Assembly: GCF_002250505.1 (NCBI RefSeq)
Contig: NZ_NJGY01000001.1
Span: forward strand, 3,057,066-3,121,065
DNA: 64,000 nt
Origin: Janthinobacterium sp. PC23-8
GTDB taxonomy: Bacteria > Pseudomonadota > Gammaproteobacteria > Burkholderiales > Burkholderiaceae_D
Direction of reading: 5' to 3'
In this document: positions 1 through 9,765 of the stretch, in pieces
Position numbering within the stretch: the stretch's first letter is position 1
Layout: every line of letters begins with the position of its first letter
Notes under the pieces: model-generated
Databases searched by the model: none
Told to the model about the DNA's origin: nothing
The model's input: the letters and a program-made list of their open reading frames with translations, nothing else
Translations under genes and position numbers: made by a program

Positions 1-2006
1 GCAACAGCATCGAGTCCATCGTGCAGGAGATCCCCAGCGCCACGTTTCGCCAGCAGGGCGGCAACAAGGATTCGACCATTTTCGTGCGCGGCATCGGCAC
101 CATTTCCACCTCGCCCGGCGTCGAGCCCACCGTCTCGACCGTGATCGACGGCGTGGTGCTGGCGCGCCCCGGCCAGGCCACGCTGGACCTGCTCGACATC
201 GACCGGGTGGAAGTGCTGCGCGGCCCGCAAGGCACGCTGTTCGGCAAGAATGCCTCGTCGGGCGTATTGAATGTGGTCAGCCGCAAACCGGGCCAGCAGC
301 TGGCCGGCTTTGTTGACGGCGGCTACTACGAAGGCAATGAAAAACGGCTGCGCGCCGGGGTCTCTGGCGCGCTGGTGCCGAACGTGATCGCCGCGTCGCT
401 CAACGCCCTGTATGCCGACTACGACGGCAATGTCAATAACGTGCACGCGGGAGGAGGCCAGGTCAATGGCTACGAGCGCCGTGGCCTGCGCGCGCGGGTC
501 GATATCACGCCGCGCGAGGACCTCGATATCGTCTTGATTGCGGACTACCTGCGCGGTACCGGCTCGCCCAGTTTCACGGCGTCTAAATCAACCAGTGCCG
601 CGTTTTCGCAGGCGATCGCGCCGGTGGTGGCACGGCCCGACAACCGCAGCGTCAATGTCGACCGGCCCAGCGATATTGGCGACACCAACCGCGGCGTGTC
701 GGCCCAGGTCGACTGGCGCGTCAATGGCTACACGTTCACTTCGATCAGCGCCGCGCGCGACTGGGACAACGCGCAGTACACGAGCACTTCGGCGATCGGC
801 AACAGTGCCGAAACGTCGCGCATCACGGCGACCTATCCGGCCACGCGCGATATCGGCACGGTGGCGTTTTCGCAGCTGTCGCAGGAGCTGCGCGTGGCCT
901 CGCCCAAGGACGGTTTTGTCGACTACGTGGCCGGCGCCTTTTATTTGCACGGCAAGGACCGCGAACTCTACCAGCGCATCGTCACGACCAACACCGTCAA
1001 TAGCGGCCGCGCCGACTATGGCGTGAAGAACGACAGCTATGCCGTGTTCGGCGAGGCGACGCTGAACTTCACGCCCGGGCTGCGCGGCATTCTGGGCGCG
1101 CGCTGGAACCGCGATGAACTGTCCTACGACCATGCGCGCACCTCGACGCAAGCGACCGCCTTTGCCGGCGTGCAGCCGGCCGTGCAAAGCGACGGTTCGG
1201 TCGCCAGGGACGGCTACTCTGGCAGGGTGGGGCTGCAGTACGATCTGGCGCCCGGCATCAACACCTATGCCACCTATTCGCGCGGCTACAAGGGGCCGGC
1301 CTACAATGTGTTTTTCAATATGCTCGCGCGCGACACGCTGGCCTTGACACCGGAAACCTCCGATGCGTTCGAACTGGGCCTGAAGTCGAGCTGGCTGCAG
1401 CGCCGCCTGACGGTCAATGTGGCGGCCTTTCACACAGCGTACAAGGACTACCAGGCCAATTTCTACGACACGGTGGCCGGCACCGTCGTCACGCGCTTGA
1501 TCAATGCGGGCGAAGTGTCCACGCGCGGGCTGGAACTGGACGTGATGGCGCGCCCCACGCAGCAACTGAGCCTGAACGCGGCCCTCGCGTACACGGACGC
1601 GCAGATCGACCGGTTCAACTGCCCGGCCGCCGCTGCCGCCTCGTGCAACCTCAATGGCAAGACCTTGCCGTTTTCGCCGAAATGGAAAAGCTTTGTGCGC
1701 GCCAATTACGGCATCCCGCTTGACCATGGCTTGCTGCTGGACCTGTCGGCCGACTACAGCTACCAGAGCCGCACGCAGTACGATCTGTTCCAGTCGCCGG
1801 ACGCGATCCAGGGTGCCTATGGCCTGCTCAACGCGGGCGTGACTTTGTCGTCGACGGACGGCGGCTGGCGCGTGGCGCTGGTGGCGAAAAACCTGGCCAA
1901 CAAATCGTATGCGACCAACCTGGTCGCCTCCACCGCTTACGTGACGCGCGGCGTGCCGCGCGACGACAGCCGTTATGTTGGCGTCACCGCACGCAAGGAG
2001 TTTTAA
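1..2006 (+). CDS. TonB-dependent receptor, 5' end outside window
   Basis: Outer-membrane ligand-gated channel of the TonB-dependent receptor family; the ligand cannot be told from sequence. The reading frame is open from base 3, so the gene starts upstream of the window and the first visible GTG at 21 is not the true start. Plug-domain signs are present near the visible N-terminus (FVRGIGT, then the VEVLRGPQGTLFGKNASSG block followed by GVLNVVSRKP). The C-terminus ends in the expected beta-strand with terminal Phe (TARKEF). It stops 1 base before the ATG of a flavin monooxygenase, so the receptor probably imports that enzyme's substrate. Family assignment is secure; the substrate is inference. 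Confidence 0.93.
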   Translation, partial: NSIESIVQEIPSATFRQQGGNKDSTIFVRGIGTISTSPGVEPTVSTVIDGVVLARPGQATLDLLDIDRVEVLRGPQGTLFGKNASSGVLNVVSRKPGQQLAGFVDGGYYEGNEKRLRAGVSGALVPNVIAASLNALYADYDGNVNNVHAGGGQVNGYERRGLRARVDITPREDLDIVLIADYLRGTGSPSFTASKSTSAAFSQAIAPVVARPDNRSVNVDRPSDIGDTNRGVSAQVDWRVNGYTFTSISAARDWDNAQYTSTSAIGNSAETSRITATYPATRDIGTVAFSQLSQELRVASPKDGFVDYVAGAFYLHGKDRELYQRIVTTNTVNSGRADYGVKNDSYAVFGEATLNFTPGLRGILGARWNRDELSYDHARTSTQATAFAGVQPAVQSDGSVARDGYSGRVGLQYDLAPGINTYATYSRGYKGPAYNVFFNMLARDTLALTPETSDAFELGLKSSWLQRRLTVNVAAFHTAYKDYQANFYDTVAGTVVTRLINAGEVSTRGLELDVMARPTQQLSLNAALAYTDAQIDRFNCPAAAAASCNLNGKTLPFSPKWKSFVRANYGIPLDHGLLLDLSADYSYQSRTQYDLFQSPDAIQGAYGLLNAGVTLSSTDGGWRVALVAKNLANKSYATNLVASTAYVTRGVPRDDSRYVGVTARKEF

Positions 2007-2007
2007 G

Positions 2008-3312
2008 ATGAATGCACCCTCCAGACGCCAGCTCAGCATCGGTGCCTTTTTGATGCGCCACGGCCACCATGTGGCGGCCTGGCGCCACCCCGATACCGAC
2101 CTCGAAGGCAATGTGTTCCAGGTCTTCAAGCGCCAGGTGCTGGCGGCCGAAAAGGCGTGCCTGGACGCCGTGTTCTTCGCCGACAGCGTGGCGTTGACCA
2201 ACGGCGTGCCGGCGCTCGAACCGTTGACCTTGCTGTCGGCGCTGGCCGCCGTCACCGGGCATATCGGCCTGATCGGCACGGCGACCACCACCTACAACGA
2301 GCCGTATCACGTGGCGCGCAAATTCGCCTCGCTCGATGCGATTTCGCAGGGTCGCGCCGGCTGGAACCTGGTCACGTCCGACAACGCCATCGAAGCGCAG
2401 AACTTCGGCCGCGATGCTCATGTGGGCCACGCCGAACGCTATGCGCGGGCGCGCGAATTTTACGATGTGGTGACCGGCTTGTGGAACGGCTGGGAGGATG
2501 ACGCCGCCGTCAACGACAAGGCGGGCGGGCAGCTTTACAAGCCCGGCGCCGTGCGCCGCCTGGACCACCAGGGCGCGCATTTTTCGGTGGCGGGACCGCT
2601 CAATGTGGCGCGCAGCGCGCAGGGCCATCCGGTGGTGGTGCAGGCCGGCAGTTCCGAGCCGGGCCGCGCGCTGGCCGCCGCCACCGCCGACGTGGTGTTT
2701 ACGGCCCATCCGGCGCTGCCGTCCGCGCAGGCGTTTTACCGCGATCTGAAACAGCGCGTGGCGGCAGCCGGGCGCGATCCAGCTTCCCTGAAGATCATGC
2801 CCGGCCTGTTCGCCGTGGTAGGCGCAAGCGAAGCCGAGGCGCAGGATAAATTCGGCCTGCTGCAGGAGCTGGTGCAGCCCGAGGTGGGGCTGGCGCTGTT
2901 GGGTCGCATGATCGGCAATTTCGATTTGTCCGGCTACGACGTCGATGGGCCGCTGCCCGAACTGCCGCTGACCAACGATGGCCAGCGCAGCCGCCAGCAA
3001 TTATTGACCAATCTCGCGCAGGGAGAAAACCTGACCATCCGCCAGCTGTACCAGCGCATCGCCGGCGGGCGCGGCCACTTTACCGTGATCGGTACAAAGC
3101 AGACGGTGGCCGACCGGATGCAGCAATGGTTCGAGGAAGAAGCGGCCGACGGTTTCAATTTCATGGCGCCGCATCTGCAAGGCGGGCTGGACGACTTCCT
3201 GCAAGGCGTGGTGCCGGAACTGCAGCGGCGCGGCCTGTTCCGCACCGCATATGCGGGCACGACCTTGCGTGCTCACCTGGGATTGCCGAAGCCGGGGAGG
3301 GCGCATGGGTAA
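2008..3312 (+). CDS. NtaA/SnaA/DszA-family FMN-dependent monooxygenase
   Basis: Bacterial luciferase-like flavin monooxygenase of the nitrilotriacetate/dibenzothiophene-sulfone branch, 434 residues, the usual family length. These enzymes use FMNH2 from a separate reductase to oxidise C-N or C-S bonds in xenobiotics or organosulfur compounds. Family blocks seen: the N-terminal [19 protein letters not shown], then FADSVAL, the [25 protein letters not shown] core and the [13 protein letters not shown] block. The ATG at 2008 is chosen because AAGGAG lies 7 bases upstream; an earlier in-frame start at 1975 would lie inside the receptor gene. It overlaps the next gene by 8 bases, so the three genes look like one operon. 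No reductase gene is in view; substrate unknown. Confidence 0.88.
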   Translation: MNAPSRRQLSIGAFLMRHGHHVAAWRHPDTDLEGNVFQVFKRQVLAAEKACLDAVFFADSVALTNGVPALEPLTLLSALAAVTGHIGLIGTATTTYNEPYHVARKFASLDAISQGRAGWNLVTSDNAIEAQNFGRDAHVGHAERYARAREFYDVVTGLWNGWEDDAAVNDKAGGQLYKPGAVRRLDHQGAHFSVAGPLNVARSAQGHPVVVQAGSSEPGRALAAATADVVFTAHPALPSAQAFYRDLKQRVAAAGRDPASLKIMPGLFAVVGASEAEAQDKFGLLQELVQPEVGLALLGRMIGNFDLSGYDVDGPLPELPLTNDGQRSRQQLLTNLAQGENLTIRQLYQRIAGGRGHFTVIGTKQTVADRMQQWFEEEAADGFNFMAPHLQGGLDDFLQGVVPELQRRGLFRTAYAGTTLRAHLGLPKPGRAHG

Positions 3313-4531
3313 GCTGCTGTTGTCGCTGGCGCTGCTGGCGGTATCGCTGCCGGCCGCCGCCGGCTGGGTGGTCGGCGACGCGCGGCCCGACGCGCCGGCA
3401 CTGGCCGCGCGCGGCGCCTACCCGGTGGGCGTGCGTACCGAGTCGCTGGTGCACCGCGACCAGTTTGATATCCTGCGCGCCACGGCGGCCAACCCGGCGC
3501 CCCGTTACGACCGTGCCCTGACGGTAGAGGTGTGGTATCCGGCGCGACTGGCCGCCGGCGAGCGCGAAGCCGTCGTCTACACCGATGTGCTGGGCGCGGG
3601 CGCCAACAATCCCGCCCGGCCCAATACGCCGTTCACGTTTGCCGGACGGGCCGCGCGCGGTGCGGCTGCGGTCACGGGGGCGTTTCCCTTGCTGATCGTC
3701 TCGCATGGCTATCCCGGTTCGCGCTTGCAGATGAGCTACCTGACGGAAAACCTGGCCTCGAAAGGCTATGTGGTGGTGGCCATCGACCACCTGGAGTCGA
3801 CCAGGGCCGACAAGGCGGGTTTTGCCAGTACCTTGCTCAATCGCCCGCTCGACGATCAGTTTGTGCTCGACACGGTGGCCGGCTGGAGCCTGCCTGGCAG
3901 CGGCCATTTCCTGGCCGGCGCCGTCGATGCGGGCAAGACGGCGCTGATCGGCTACTCCATGGGCGGCTATGGCGCGCTGGTGGCGGCTGGTGCGGCGGCC
4001 GATCCGTTGGCCCTCAAGCCGCTGGGCCTGGCCGATACCTCCGCATTTGTGGCGCGCGCGCCCGACCCGCGCATCCGCGCCGTGGTGGCGTTTGCGCCCT
4101 GGGGCGGCGCGCGCCCGCTGTGGAGCAGCGCGTCGCTGGCCAAGCTGCGCGCGCCATTATTGTTTGTTGCCGGCGAGCAGGACAAGATCGCCGGTTATGA
4201 AGATGGCGTGCTGCGCCTGGCGCAAGAGGCCGTCAACGCGCCGCGCTACCTGCTGGCGTACCAGAACGCGCGCCATAATGTGTCGCCCAATCCGCCGCCA
4301 GCGGCCAGCTACGCCAACAGCGAGGATTTTTCGGCGTATGCGGAAGCCGCCTGGGACAGCGCGCGCATCAACAATATCAACCAGCACGTGGTGACGGCCT
4401 TCCTCGAGCACACCCTGCGCCAGCGCGACATGGGCCATTACCTGTCGCCCGGGTCGGCGCTTGCGCCGGCGCGCATCGGCCCGGGCCTGGCCTGGCGCCA
4501 CTGGCCGGCGGCGCTGGAAAAGCCCGATTAG
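3305..4531 (+). CDS. Secreted alpha/beta hydrolase (dienelactone hydrolase-like)
   Basis: A 408-residue alpha/beta-hydrolase with an N-terminal signal peptide ([20 protein letters not shown]). Visible catalytic features are an oxyanion-type [10 protein letters not shown] segment, the nucleophile elbow [10 protein letters not shown], a candidate acid in the GEQDK segment and a candidate His in NARHNVSPN. The arrangement resembles dienelactone-hydrolase or PAF-acetylhydrolase-like carboxylic ester hydrolases. The start at 3305 is favoured because it begins exactly at the signal peptide and overlaps the monooxygenase stop, which suggests translational coupling. It probably cleaves an ester or lactone in the periplasm before or after the receptor/monooxygenase step; that role is inference. 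Confidence 0.82.
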   Translation: MGKLLLSLALLAVSLPAAAGWVVGDARPDAPALAARGAYPVGVRTESLVHRDQFDILRATAANPAPRYDRALTVEVWYPARLAAGEREAVVYTDVLGAGANNPARPNTPFTFAGRAARGAAAVTGAFPLLIVSHGYPGSRLQMSYLTENLASKGYVVVAIDHLESTRADKAGFASTLLNRPLDDQFVLDTVAGWSLPGSGHFLAGAVDAGKTALIGYSMGGYGALVAAGAAADPLALKPLGLADTSAFVARAPDPRIRAVVAFAPWGGARPLWSSASLAKLRAPLLFVAGEQDKIAGYEDGVLRLAQEAVNAPRYLLAYQNARHNVSPNPPPAASYANSEDFSAYAEAAWDSARINNINQHVVTAFLEHTLRQRDMGHYLSPGSALAPARIGPGLAWRHWPAALEKPD

Positions 4532-4592
4532 GCAAACGCCTTTCTCTTGACGCCAGCCTGGTGCATGTGTACGGTAAAAGGCTGGCCGCTTG

Positions 4593-4598
4593 TATAAT
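4593..4598 (+). promoter_or_regulatory. Candidate -10 box for ubiE
   Basis: A perfect TATAAT, preceded directly by TG, sits 27 bases before the ubiE ATG. No good -35 hexamer is visible at normal spacing, so this is a suggestion only. Confidence 0.35.
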
Positions 4599-4625
4599 GC
4601 AGCCAAATCAACAGGGCTGCCTACC

Positions 4626-5360
4626 ATGACCAATACGACTCATTTCGGATACAAAACCGTTGCAGAAGAAGATAAAGTGCGCGAAGTCGCCAAGGTGTTC
4701 CATTCCGTCGCTGCCAAATATGACGTGATGAACGACCTGATGTCGGGCGGCCTGCATCGTTTGTGGAAGACTTTTACGATTGCCAACGCGGGCGTGCGCC
4801 TCGGCTTCAAGGTGCTCGATATCGCCGGCGGCACGGGCGACCTGTCCAAGGCGTTTGCGAAACAGGCCGGCCCCACCGGTGAGGTCTGGCTGACCGATAT
4901 CAACGAGTCGATGTTGCGCGTGGGCCGCGACCGCCTCTTGAATCGCGGGCTGTTGACCCCCACCATGTTGTGTGACGCTGAAAAGCTGCCTTTCCCCGAT
5001 AATTATTTTGACCGTGTCAGCGTGGCCTTTGGCCTGCGCAACATGACGCACAAGGATGTGGCGCTGGCTGAAATGCGCCGCGTGCTCAAACCGGGTGGCA
5101 AGCTGCTGGTGCTGGAGTTTTCCAAAGTCGCCGCGCCGCTGCAAAAGCCGTACGACCTGTATTCGTTCTCGGTGCTGCCATGGTTCGGCCAGAAGATTGC
5201 CGGCGACGCGGAAAGCTATCGCTACCTGGCCGAATCGATCCGCATGCATCCTGACCAGGAAACGCTGAAGACGATGATGGAAACGGCGGGCCTCGAGCGC
5301 GTGCAATACTACAATTTGACGGCAGGCATAGCCGCTTTGCATACCGGCATCAAGATGTAA
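4626..5360 (+). CDS. ubiE: Ubiquinone/menaquinone C-methyltransferase UbiE
   Basis: SAM-dependent C-methyltransferase that methylates the benzoquinol ring (2-methoxy-6-polyprenyl-benzoquinol to its 3-methyl form) in ubiquinone synthesis; the family also acts on demethylmenaquinol. It has 244 residues, normal length. UbiE signatures seen: [20 protein letters not shown] near residues 25-44, SAM motif [10 protein letters not shown] at 63-72, and the [13 protein letters not shown] block. The ATG at 4626 matches the family N-terminus (FGYKTV). Downstream ubiJ and ubiB make this a ubiquinone cluster, interrupted by a Tim44-like gene. High confidence. Confidence 0.97.
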   Translation: MTNTTHFGYKTVAEEDKVREVAKVFHSVAAKYDVMNDLMSGGLHRLWKTFTIANAGVRLGFKVLDIAGGTGDLSKAFAKQAGPTGEVWLTDINESMLRVGRDRLLNRGLLTPTMLCDAEKLPFPDNYFDRVSVAFGLRNMTHKDVALAEMRRVLKPGGKLLVLEFSKVAAPLQKPYDLYSFSVLPWFGQKIAGDAESYRYLAESIRMHPDQETLKTMMETAGLERVQYYNLTAGIAALHTGIKM

Positions 5361-5401
5361 GTGGTTTGTTAGTAGTTAGTAGTTGGTCATTAGGAGATGG
5401 A

Positions 5402-6352
5402 ATGAAACTGAAAAAATTTATGGTCGGCATGATGATCGCTGCTACCACCTTGTCGATGCTGGGCGAGGCGCTGGCCCGTCCCATGGGCGGTGGCCGCTCG
5501 ATCGGGCGCCAGTCGCAAAGCGTGAGCCGCCAGGCGCCTGCACCGGCCCCCGCGCCTGGCGCGGCGCAGCAACGCCAGGCACAGCCGGCGCCAGCCGCGC
5601 CGGCCCCGGCCCCGGCAGCGGCCGCCAAACCGCCTAGCCGCTGGAAGGGCTTGCTGGGCGGCGCCTTGCTGGGCCTGGGCCTGGGCGCGCTGCTGTCGCA
5701 TTTCGGCCTGGGCGGCGCCCTGGCCAGCATGCTTGGCACCTTGCTGATGGTCGCCTTGCTGGCGGCTGCAGCCTACTTTATCTACCGTATGGTGCGCGGC
5801 AAGCGTGAAACGTCGGCTGGCAACGCGCCATTTGCCGGCTTTGGCGGCAATACGCCTGCACCAGCCGGCAATACGCCGGACATCGGTTCGCGCATTGCCC
5901 CGCTGCCGCCCTTGCAACCGGTGTCGTCAGGCGTAGGCCTGGACAAGCCTGTGGCGCCAGTTGCTCCCGCGCAATGGGGCGTGCCGGCCGACTTCGACCA
6001 GGCCGCTTTCCTGCGCCATGCGAAAAGCAACTTCATTCGCCTGCAGGCCGCCTGGGACAAGGCCGACGTCAACGATATCGGCGAATTCACCACGCCGGAA
6101 GTGTATGCGGAACTGCGCATGCAGATCCAGGAGCGCGGCGCGCAAGCGGACTTTACCGACGTGGTCACCATCGACGCGGAATTGCTGGGCATCGAGACCA
6201 GCGCCAACGATTACCTGGCCAGCGTGAAGTTCATCGGCCAGATCCGTTCGGCGCCGGGCGCCGCCGCCGAGCCGTTCGCGGAAGTGTGGAATATGTCGAA
6301 ACCGCTCAGCGGCAGCACCGGCTGGGTGCTGGCAGGTATCCAGCAATTGTAA
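5402..6352 (+). CDS. Tim44-like domain membrane protein
   Basis: A 316-residue inner-membrane protein. It begins with a signal-like segment (MKLKKFMVGMMIAATTLSML), then a Pro/Ala/Gln-rich linker (about residues 35-75), a Gly/Leu-rich hydrophobic segment and a second membrane span ending at the FIYRMVRGKR segment. The C-terminal ~150 residues match the Tim44-like fold (NFIRLQAAWDKADVNDIGEFTTPEVYAELRMQ type helices followed by a beta sheet). The start is supported by AGGAG 5 bases upstream. The gene is typically found beside ubiE/ubiB in betaproteobacteria; its function there is not established. A strong terminator follows it. Confidence 0.85.
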   Translation: MKLKKFMVGMMIAATTLSMLGEALARPMGGGRSIGRQSQSVSRQAPAPAPAPGAAQQRQAQPAPAAPAPAPAAAAKPPSRWKGLLGGALLGLGLGALLSHFGLGGALASMLGTLLMVALLAAAAYFIYRMVRGKRETSAGNAPFAGFGGNTPAPAGNTPDIGSRIAPLPPLQPVSSGVGLDKPVAPVAPAQWGVPADFDQAAFLRHAKSNFIRLQAAWDKADVNDIGEFTTPEVYAELRMQIQERGAQADFTDVVTIDAELLGIETSANDYLASVKFIGQIRSAPGAAAEPFAEVWNMSKPLSGSTGWVLAGIQQL

Positions 6353-6431
6353 AAAACTTGCTGAAGTTGGGCTTAAGCCGGCGCGCAATGCGCGATGCTT
6401 GACGGAGTTTGCCTGATGAAATGTTAAGATC

Positions 6432-6471
6432 AAGACCGCCCACAGGTATTTCGGGCGGTCTTTTCTTTTTT
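6432..6471 (+). terminator. Rho-independent terminator after the Tim44-like gene
   Basis: AAGACCGCCC at 6432-6441 pairs perfectly with GGGCGGTCTT at 6453-6462 around an 11-base loop and is followed by a T-rich run. It lies only 26 bases before ubiJ. A possible promoter (TTGACG at 6399-6404 and TTAAGA near 6424) lies upstream of it, so ubiJ must either start from a promoter inside or after the hairpin, or be attenuated. Confidence 0.9.
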
Positions 6472-6496
6472 GAGGGCGCGCCTGGCGCGCAAGCAT

Positions 6497-7150
6497 ATGA
6501 TTGCACCAATTCCAGATCTTTCCCCGACAAGCGCCGTCAGTGCCGCTGCCGTGGCCGCCATCAACCACCTGCTGGCGCAGGAGCCGTGGGCGCGCCGGCA
6601 GTTGGCCGTGCATGCCGGCAAGCTGGCCGCGATCGATACAGGCGCCATCGCCGTGCGCCTGCGCGTGGACGGCATCGGCATGCTGGAAACGGCGCCGAGC
6701 GATGTGCCCGCCAACGTCACCATCCGCGTCAAATTGTCGGATTTGCCATTGATCGCGCAAAACCGCGAGCGCGCGTTTTCCTATGTGAAAATCGATGGCG
6801 ACGCCGAATTTGCCAATGCCATCTCGCAGCTGAGCAAAGGCTTGCGCTGGGATGCCGAGCACGACCTGGAAAAAGTGCTGGGGCCGATACTGGCCACGCG
6901 CGTGGCCGGCGGCGCGCGCGACGCGGTCGCCTTTGTCCGCTCCAGCCAGCAAAAACTGGCGGAAAACCTGGCCGAGTATTTCGTGGAGGAACAGCCGCTG
7001 CTGATTCGTCCCGCCACGCTGCTTGATTATTGCTCCGGCGTCACGCGCGTGCGCGACGATGTCGAGCGCCTGGACAAGCGCCTTGCCCGACTGGAAAAGG
7101 CGCTAGCCGCCGTCCAGCCTTTGCCACCCTCATCGGATGTGTCTACATGA
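6497..7150 (+). CDS. ubiJ: Ubiquinone biosynthesis accessory protein UbiJ (SCP2 domain)
   Basis: A 217-residue protein with the N-terminal SCP2 sterol-carrier-like domain typical of UbiJ ([21 protein letters not shown], then [13 protein letters not shown]) and a C-terminal coiled-coil tail ([17 protein letters not shown]). UbiJ with UbiK is an accessory factor that binds lipid intermediates in the soluble ubiquinone-synthesis complex. Two starts are possible; ATG 6497 is chosen as the shorter form that begins just before the conserved region, while the start at 6470 would lie in the terminator run. The stop overlaps ubiB in ATGA, so the two are translationally coupled. The context confirms the name. 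Confidence 0.9.
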   Translation: MIAPIPDLSPTSAVSAAAVAAINHLLAQEPWARRQLAVHAGKLAAIDTGAIAVRLRVDGIGMLETAPSDVPANVTIRVKLSDLPLIAQNRERAFSYVKIDGDAEFANAISQLSKGLRWDAEHDLEKVLGPILATRVAGGARDAVAFVRSSQQKLAENLAEYFVEEQPLLIRPATLLDYCSGVTRVRDDVERLDKRLARLEKALAAVQPLPPSSDVST

Positions 7151-8718
7151 TCTTGAAATTCCTGCGGCTGTTAAAAATCATCCGGGTTTCCATCAAATAC
7201 GGTCTCGATGAAATCGCCATCTCCGGTCTGAAAGTGCCGCGTACCGCCAAGCTGATCGACACCGTCATCTTCTGGCGCGACCTGTCGTCGCCGCGCGGCG
7301 TGCGCCTGAGGCTGGCGCTGGAGGAGCTGGGCCCGATTTTCGTGAAATTCGGCCAGGTGCTGTCGACCCGGCGCGACCTGATGCCGCCCGATATCGCCGA
7401 AGAACTGGCCCATTTGCAGGATCGCGTGCCGCCGTTCGACTCCGACCTGGCGATTGCACAGATCACCAAGTCGCTGGGCGCGCATCCGGACCAGTTGTTT
7501 GCGCAGTTCGAGCGCGACCCGGTGGCCTCCGCTTCGATTGCCCAGGTGCACTTTGCAACCTTAAAAAATGGCAAGGAAGTGGCCGTCAAGGTCTTGCGTC
7601 CTGGCATGAAAAAGCTGATCGACGAAGACGTGGCCCTGATGCATATCGCCGCCGACTGGACCAGCCGCCTGTGGGCCGACAGCAAGCGCCTGAAGCCGCG
7701 TGAAGTGGTGGGCGAATTCGACAAATACCTGCACGACGAGCTCGACCTGATGCGCGAGGCGGCCAACGCCAGCCAGTTGCGCCGCAATTTTGCCGAGTCG
7801 AATTTGCTGCTGGTGCCGGAAATGTACTGGGATTACTGCTCCAGCAGCGTGATCGTGATGGAGCGCATGAACGGCATTCCGGTTTCCCAGATCGACCGCC
7901 TGGTGGCCGCTGGCGTGGATTTGCGCAAGCTTTCCACCGATGGCGTGGAAATTTTCTTCACGCAAGTGTTCCGCGACGGCTTTTTCCATGCCGATATGCA
8001 CCCGGGTAATATCCTGGTATCGATCGCGCCGGAATCGTTCGGCCGCTATATCGCGCTCGACTTCGGCATCGTCGGGACCTTGAACGACTACGACAAGGAT
8101 TATCTGTCGCAGAACTTCCTGGCCTTTTTCCGCCGCGACTACAAGCGCGTGGCCGAAGCCCATATCGAGTCGGGCTGGGCGCCCAAGGAAACCCGCGTCG
8201 ATGAGCTCGAAGCGGCCGTGCGTGCCTGCTGCGAGCCGATCTTCGACCGTCCGCTGAAAGATATCTCGTTCGGCCAGGTGCTGCTGCGCCTGTTCCAGAC
8301 CTCGCGCCGCTTCAATGTGGAAGTGCAGCCGCAGCTGGTGCTGCTGCAAAAGACCCTGCTCAATATCGAAGGCCTGGGCCGCCAGCTCGATCCGGAACTC
8401 GATCTGTGGCAGACGGCCAAGCCGTACCTGGAAAAATGGATGAGCAAGCAGGTGGGGCCGCAGGGCTTCATGGAGCGGCTGCGCGCCGAGGCGCCGCGCT
8501 ATGCGCATATCTTCCCGCAACTGCCGCGCCTGGTGTACCAGGCCCTGACGGTGGCCGGCGAGCCGCGCGAAAATGAGGTGGAGCTGATGAAAACCTTGCT
8601 GGCGGAACAACGGCAAACCAATCGCCTGCTGAGCTTTATCGTGTACTTTGTCGGCGCCTTTGCGCTCGGTGCCCTGGGCTTCCAGCTCTATATGCGCTGG
8701 CATCAACTGCCATTTTAA
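7147..8718 (+). CDS. ubiB: Ubiquinone biosynthesis atypical kinase/ATPase UbiB
   Basis: ABC1/ADCK-family protein-kinase-like ATPase needed for ubiquinone synthesis, 523 residues. Seen: the family-specific KFGQ (KxGQ) motif at residues 67-70, ATP-binding Lys in [10 protein letters not shown], the ExD-type segment [23 protein letters not shown] at 281-288 (catalytic loop) and the DFG at 305-307. The C-terminus ends in a single membrane span ([19 protein letters not shown]), which anchors it in the inner membrane. The start at 7147 overlaps the ubiJ stop and gives the usual MILKFLRL N-terminus. Confidence 0.97.
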   Translation: MILKFLRLLKIIRVSIKYGLDEIAISGLKVPRTAKLIDTVIFWRDLSSPRGVRLRLALEELGPIFVKFGQVLSTRRDLMPPDIAEELAHLQDRVPPFDSDLAIAQITKSLGAHPDQLFAQFERDPVASASIAQVHFATLKNGKEVAVKVLRPGMKKLIDEDVALMHIAADWTSRLWADSKRLKPREVVGEFDKYLHDELDLMREAANASQLRRNFAESNLLLVPEMYWDYCSSSVIVMERMNGIPVSQIDRLVAAGVDLRKLSTDGVEIFFTQVFRDGFFHADMHPGNILVSIAPESFGRYIALDFGIVGTLNDYDKDYLSQNFLAFFRRDYKRVAEAHIESGWAPKETRVDELEAAVRACCEPIFDRPLKDISFGQVLLRLFQTSRRFNVEVQPQLVLLQKTLLNIEGLGRQLDPELDLWQTAKPYLEKWMSKQVGPQGFMERLRAEAPRYAHIFPQLPRLVYQALTVAGEPRENEVELMKTLLAEQRQTNRLLSFIVYFVGAFALGALGFQLYMRWHQLPF

Positions 8719-8737
8719 GCGCCTGTAAAGGAGAGTG

Positions 8738-9340
8738 ATGGCTGACTTTCAAACCCGCGATCCGCGCTCGCCGGCCTTCTGGGACGAGCGCTTCGCCAGG
8801 CAATTCACGCCCTGGGACCAGGGCGGCGTGCCGCGGCGCCTGGCGCAGTTTGTCACCAACAGCCCGGCGCAGCTGCGCTGCCTGATCCCCGGCTGCGGCT
8901 CGGCCTGGGAACTGGCCTTCATGCTCGACGCCGGCTGGGATGCCACGGCGATCGACTTCTCGCCAGCGGCTGTGGCCGCCGCGCGCGCCGTGCTCGGCGA
9001 GCGTGCCGGGCAGGTGGAACAGGCCGACTTTTTTGCCTGGCAGCCGGCCGCCGCCCTGGACCTGATCTACGAACGGGCATTCCTGTGCGCCATGCCGCGC
9101 GCCATGTGGCCGCAGGTGGCCACGCGCTGGGCCCAGCTGCTGGCGCCGGGCGCCATGCTGGCCGGCTACTTCTTTTTTGACGACCATGCCAAGGGACCGC
9201 CGTTCGGCATTGCTCGCGAGCAGTTGTCAGCCTTGCTGGCGCCATATTTTGACTGCCTGGCCGATGACAGCGTCGACGATTCGATCGCTGTCTTTGCCGG
9301 CAAGGAACGCTGGATGGTGTGGCGCCGCCGGGAAGGTTGA
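8738..9340 (+). CDS. TPMT-family class I SAM methyltransferase
   Basis: A 200-residue class I methyltransferase. It has the N-terminal FWDERFARQFTPWDQGGVP segment typical of thiopurine-S-methyltransferase-type proteins, SAM motif I as LIPGCGSAWELAFML, and the acidic motif ATAIDFSPAAV. A DLIYERAFLCAMP block, also characteristic of the TPMT group, follows. AAGGAG sits 4 bases before the ATG at 8738 (a GTG at 8735 is also possible). The substrate is unknown: homologs act on thiols, halides or tellurite/selenium compounds. It follows ubiB by 19 bases and is probably cotranscribed. Confidence 0.82.
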   Translation: MADFQTRDPRSPAFWDERFARQFTPWDQGGVPRRLAQFVTNSPAQLRCLIPGCGSAWELAFMLDAGWDATAIDFSPAAVAAARAVLGERAGQVEQADFFAWQPAAALDLIYERAFLCAMPRAMWPQVATRWAQLLAPGAMLAGYFFFDDHAKGPPFGIAREQLSALLAPYFDCLADDSVDDSIAVFAGKERWMVWRRREG

Positions 9341-9381
9341 AAGCGCCCCGGCTATTTCTGCTAATGCCGGTAGAAAAGCTT

Positions 9382-9387
9382 TATAAT
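9382..9387 (+). promoter_or_regulatory. Candidate -10 box for fmdB-DUF502-aspS
   Basis: TATAAT lies 32 bases before the fmdB-type ATG in an AT-rich gap after the methyltransferase. No clear -35 was found, so this is tentative. Confidence 0.35.
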
Positions 9388-9419
9388 TCAGGGTTTTTGA
9401 TGATTTTTGCGGAGTTCTG

Positions 9420-9719
9420 ATGCCGATTTACGCTTACCGCTGTGAAGAGTGTGGTTTTGCCAAGGATGTCTTGCAAAAGATGTCCGATCCCGTGCTGACA
9501 GTGTGCCTGTCGTGCGGCAAGCCCAGTTTCAAGAAACAATTGACCGCCGCCGGTTTCCAGTTGAAGGGCACCGGCTGGTACGCCACCGATTTCCGGGGCG
9601 GCACGGCGCCGACCACCGCCATTCCGACCGGCCCGGCCGACAGCGCCAAGCCTGCCGCAGCCGACAGCGCGCCAGCTGCCGCCGCGCCAGCGCCTGCCGC
9701 CGCACCGAAAGCGGACTGA
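9420..9719 (+). CDS. FmdB-family zinc-ribbon regulatory protein
   Basis: A 99-residue protein. Residues 1-45 form an FmdB/CxxC-CxxC zinc ribbon (MPIYAYRCEECG, then CLSCGKPSF) and the rest is a Gly/Ala/Pro low-complexity tail with the typical GTGWYATDF motif. The molecular role is not known; the family name comes from a putative regulator of formamide/methylotroph genes. Its place directly before a DUF502 protein and aspS is conserved in many betaproteobacteria and suggests a shared transcript. The ATG at 9420 gives the canonical N-terminus. Confidence 0.9.
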   Translation: MPIYAYRCEECGFAKDVLQKMSDPVLTVCLSCGKPSFKKQLTAAGFQLKGTGWYATDFRGGTAPTTAIPTGPADSAKPAAADSAPAAAAPAPAAAPKAD

Positions 9720-9765
9720 AATACTGTGGCGCCAGCCGCAGCCCGTGGCCATTACCGAGAAACCG

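Noticed and set aside
588..2291. Long open frame on the minus strand across the receptor gene (567 codons).
   Set aside because: It is the antisense shadow of GC-rich coding sequence; no family-like protein and no ribosome site.
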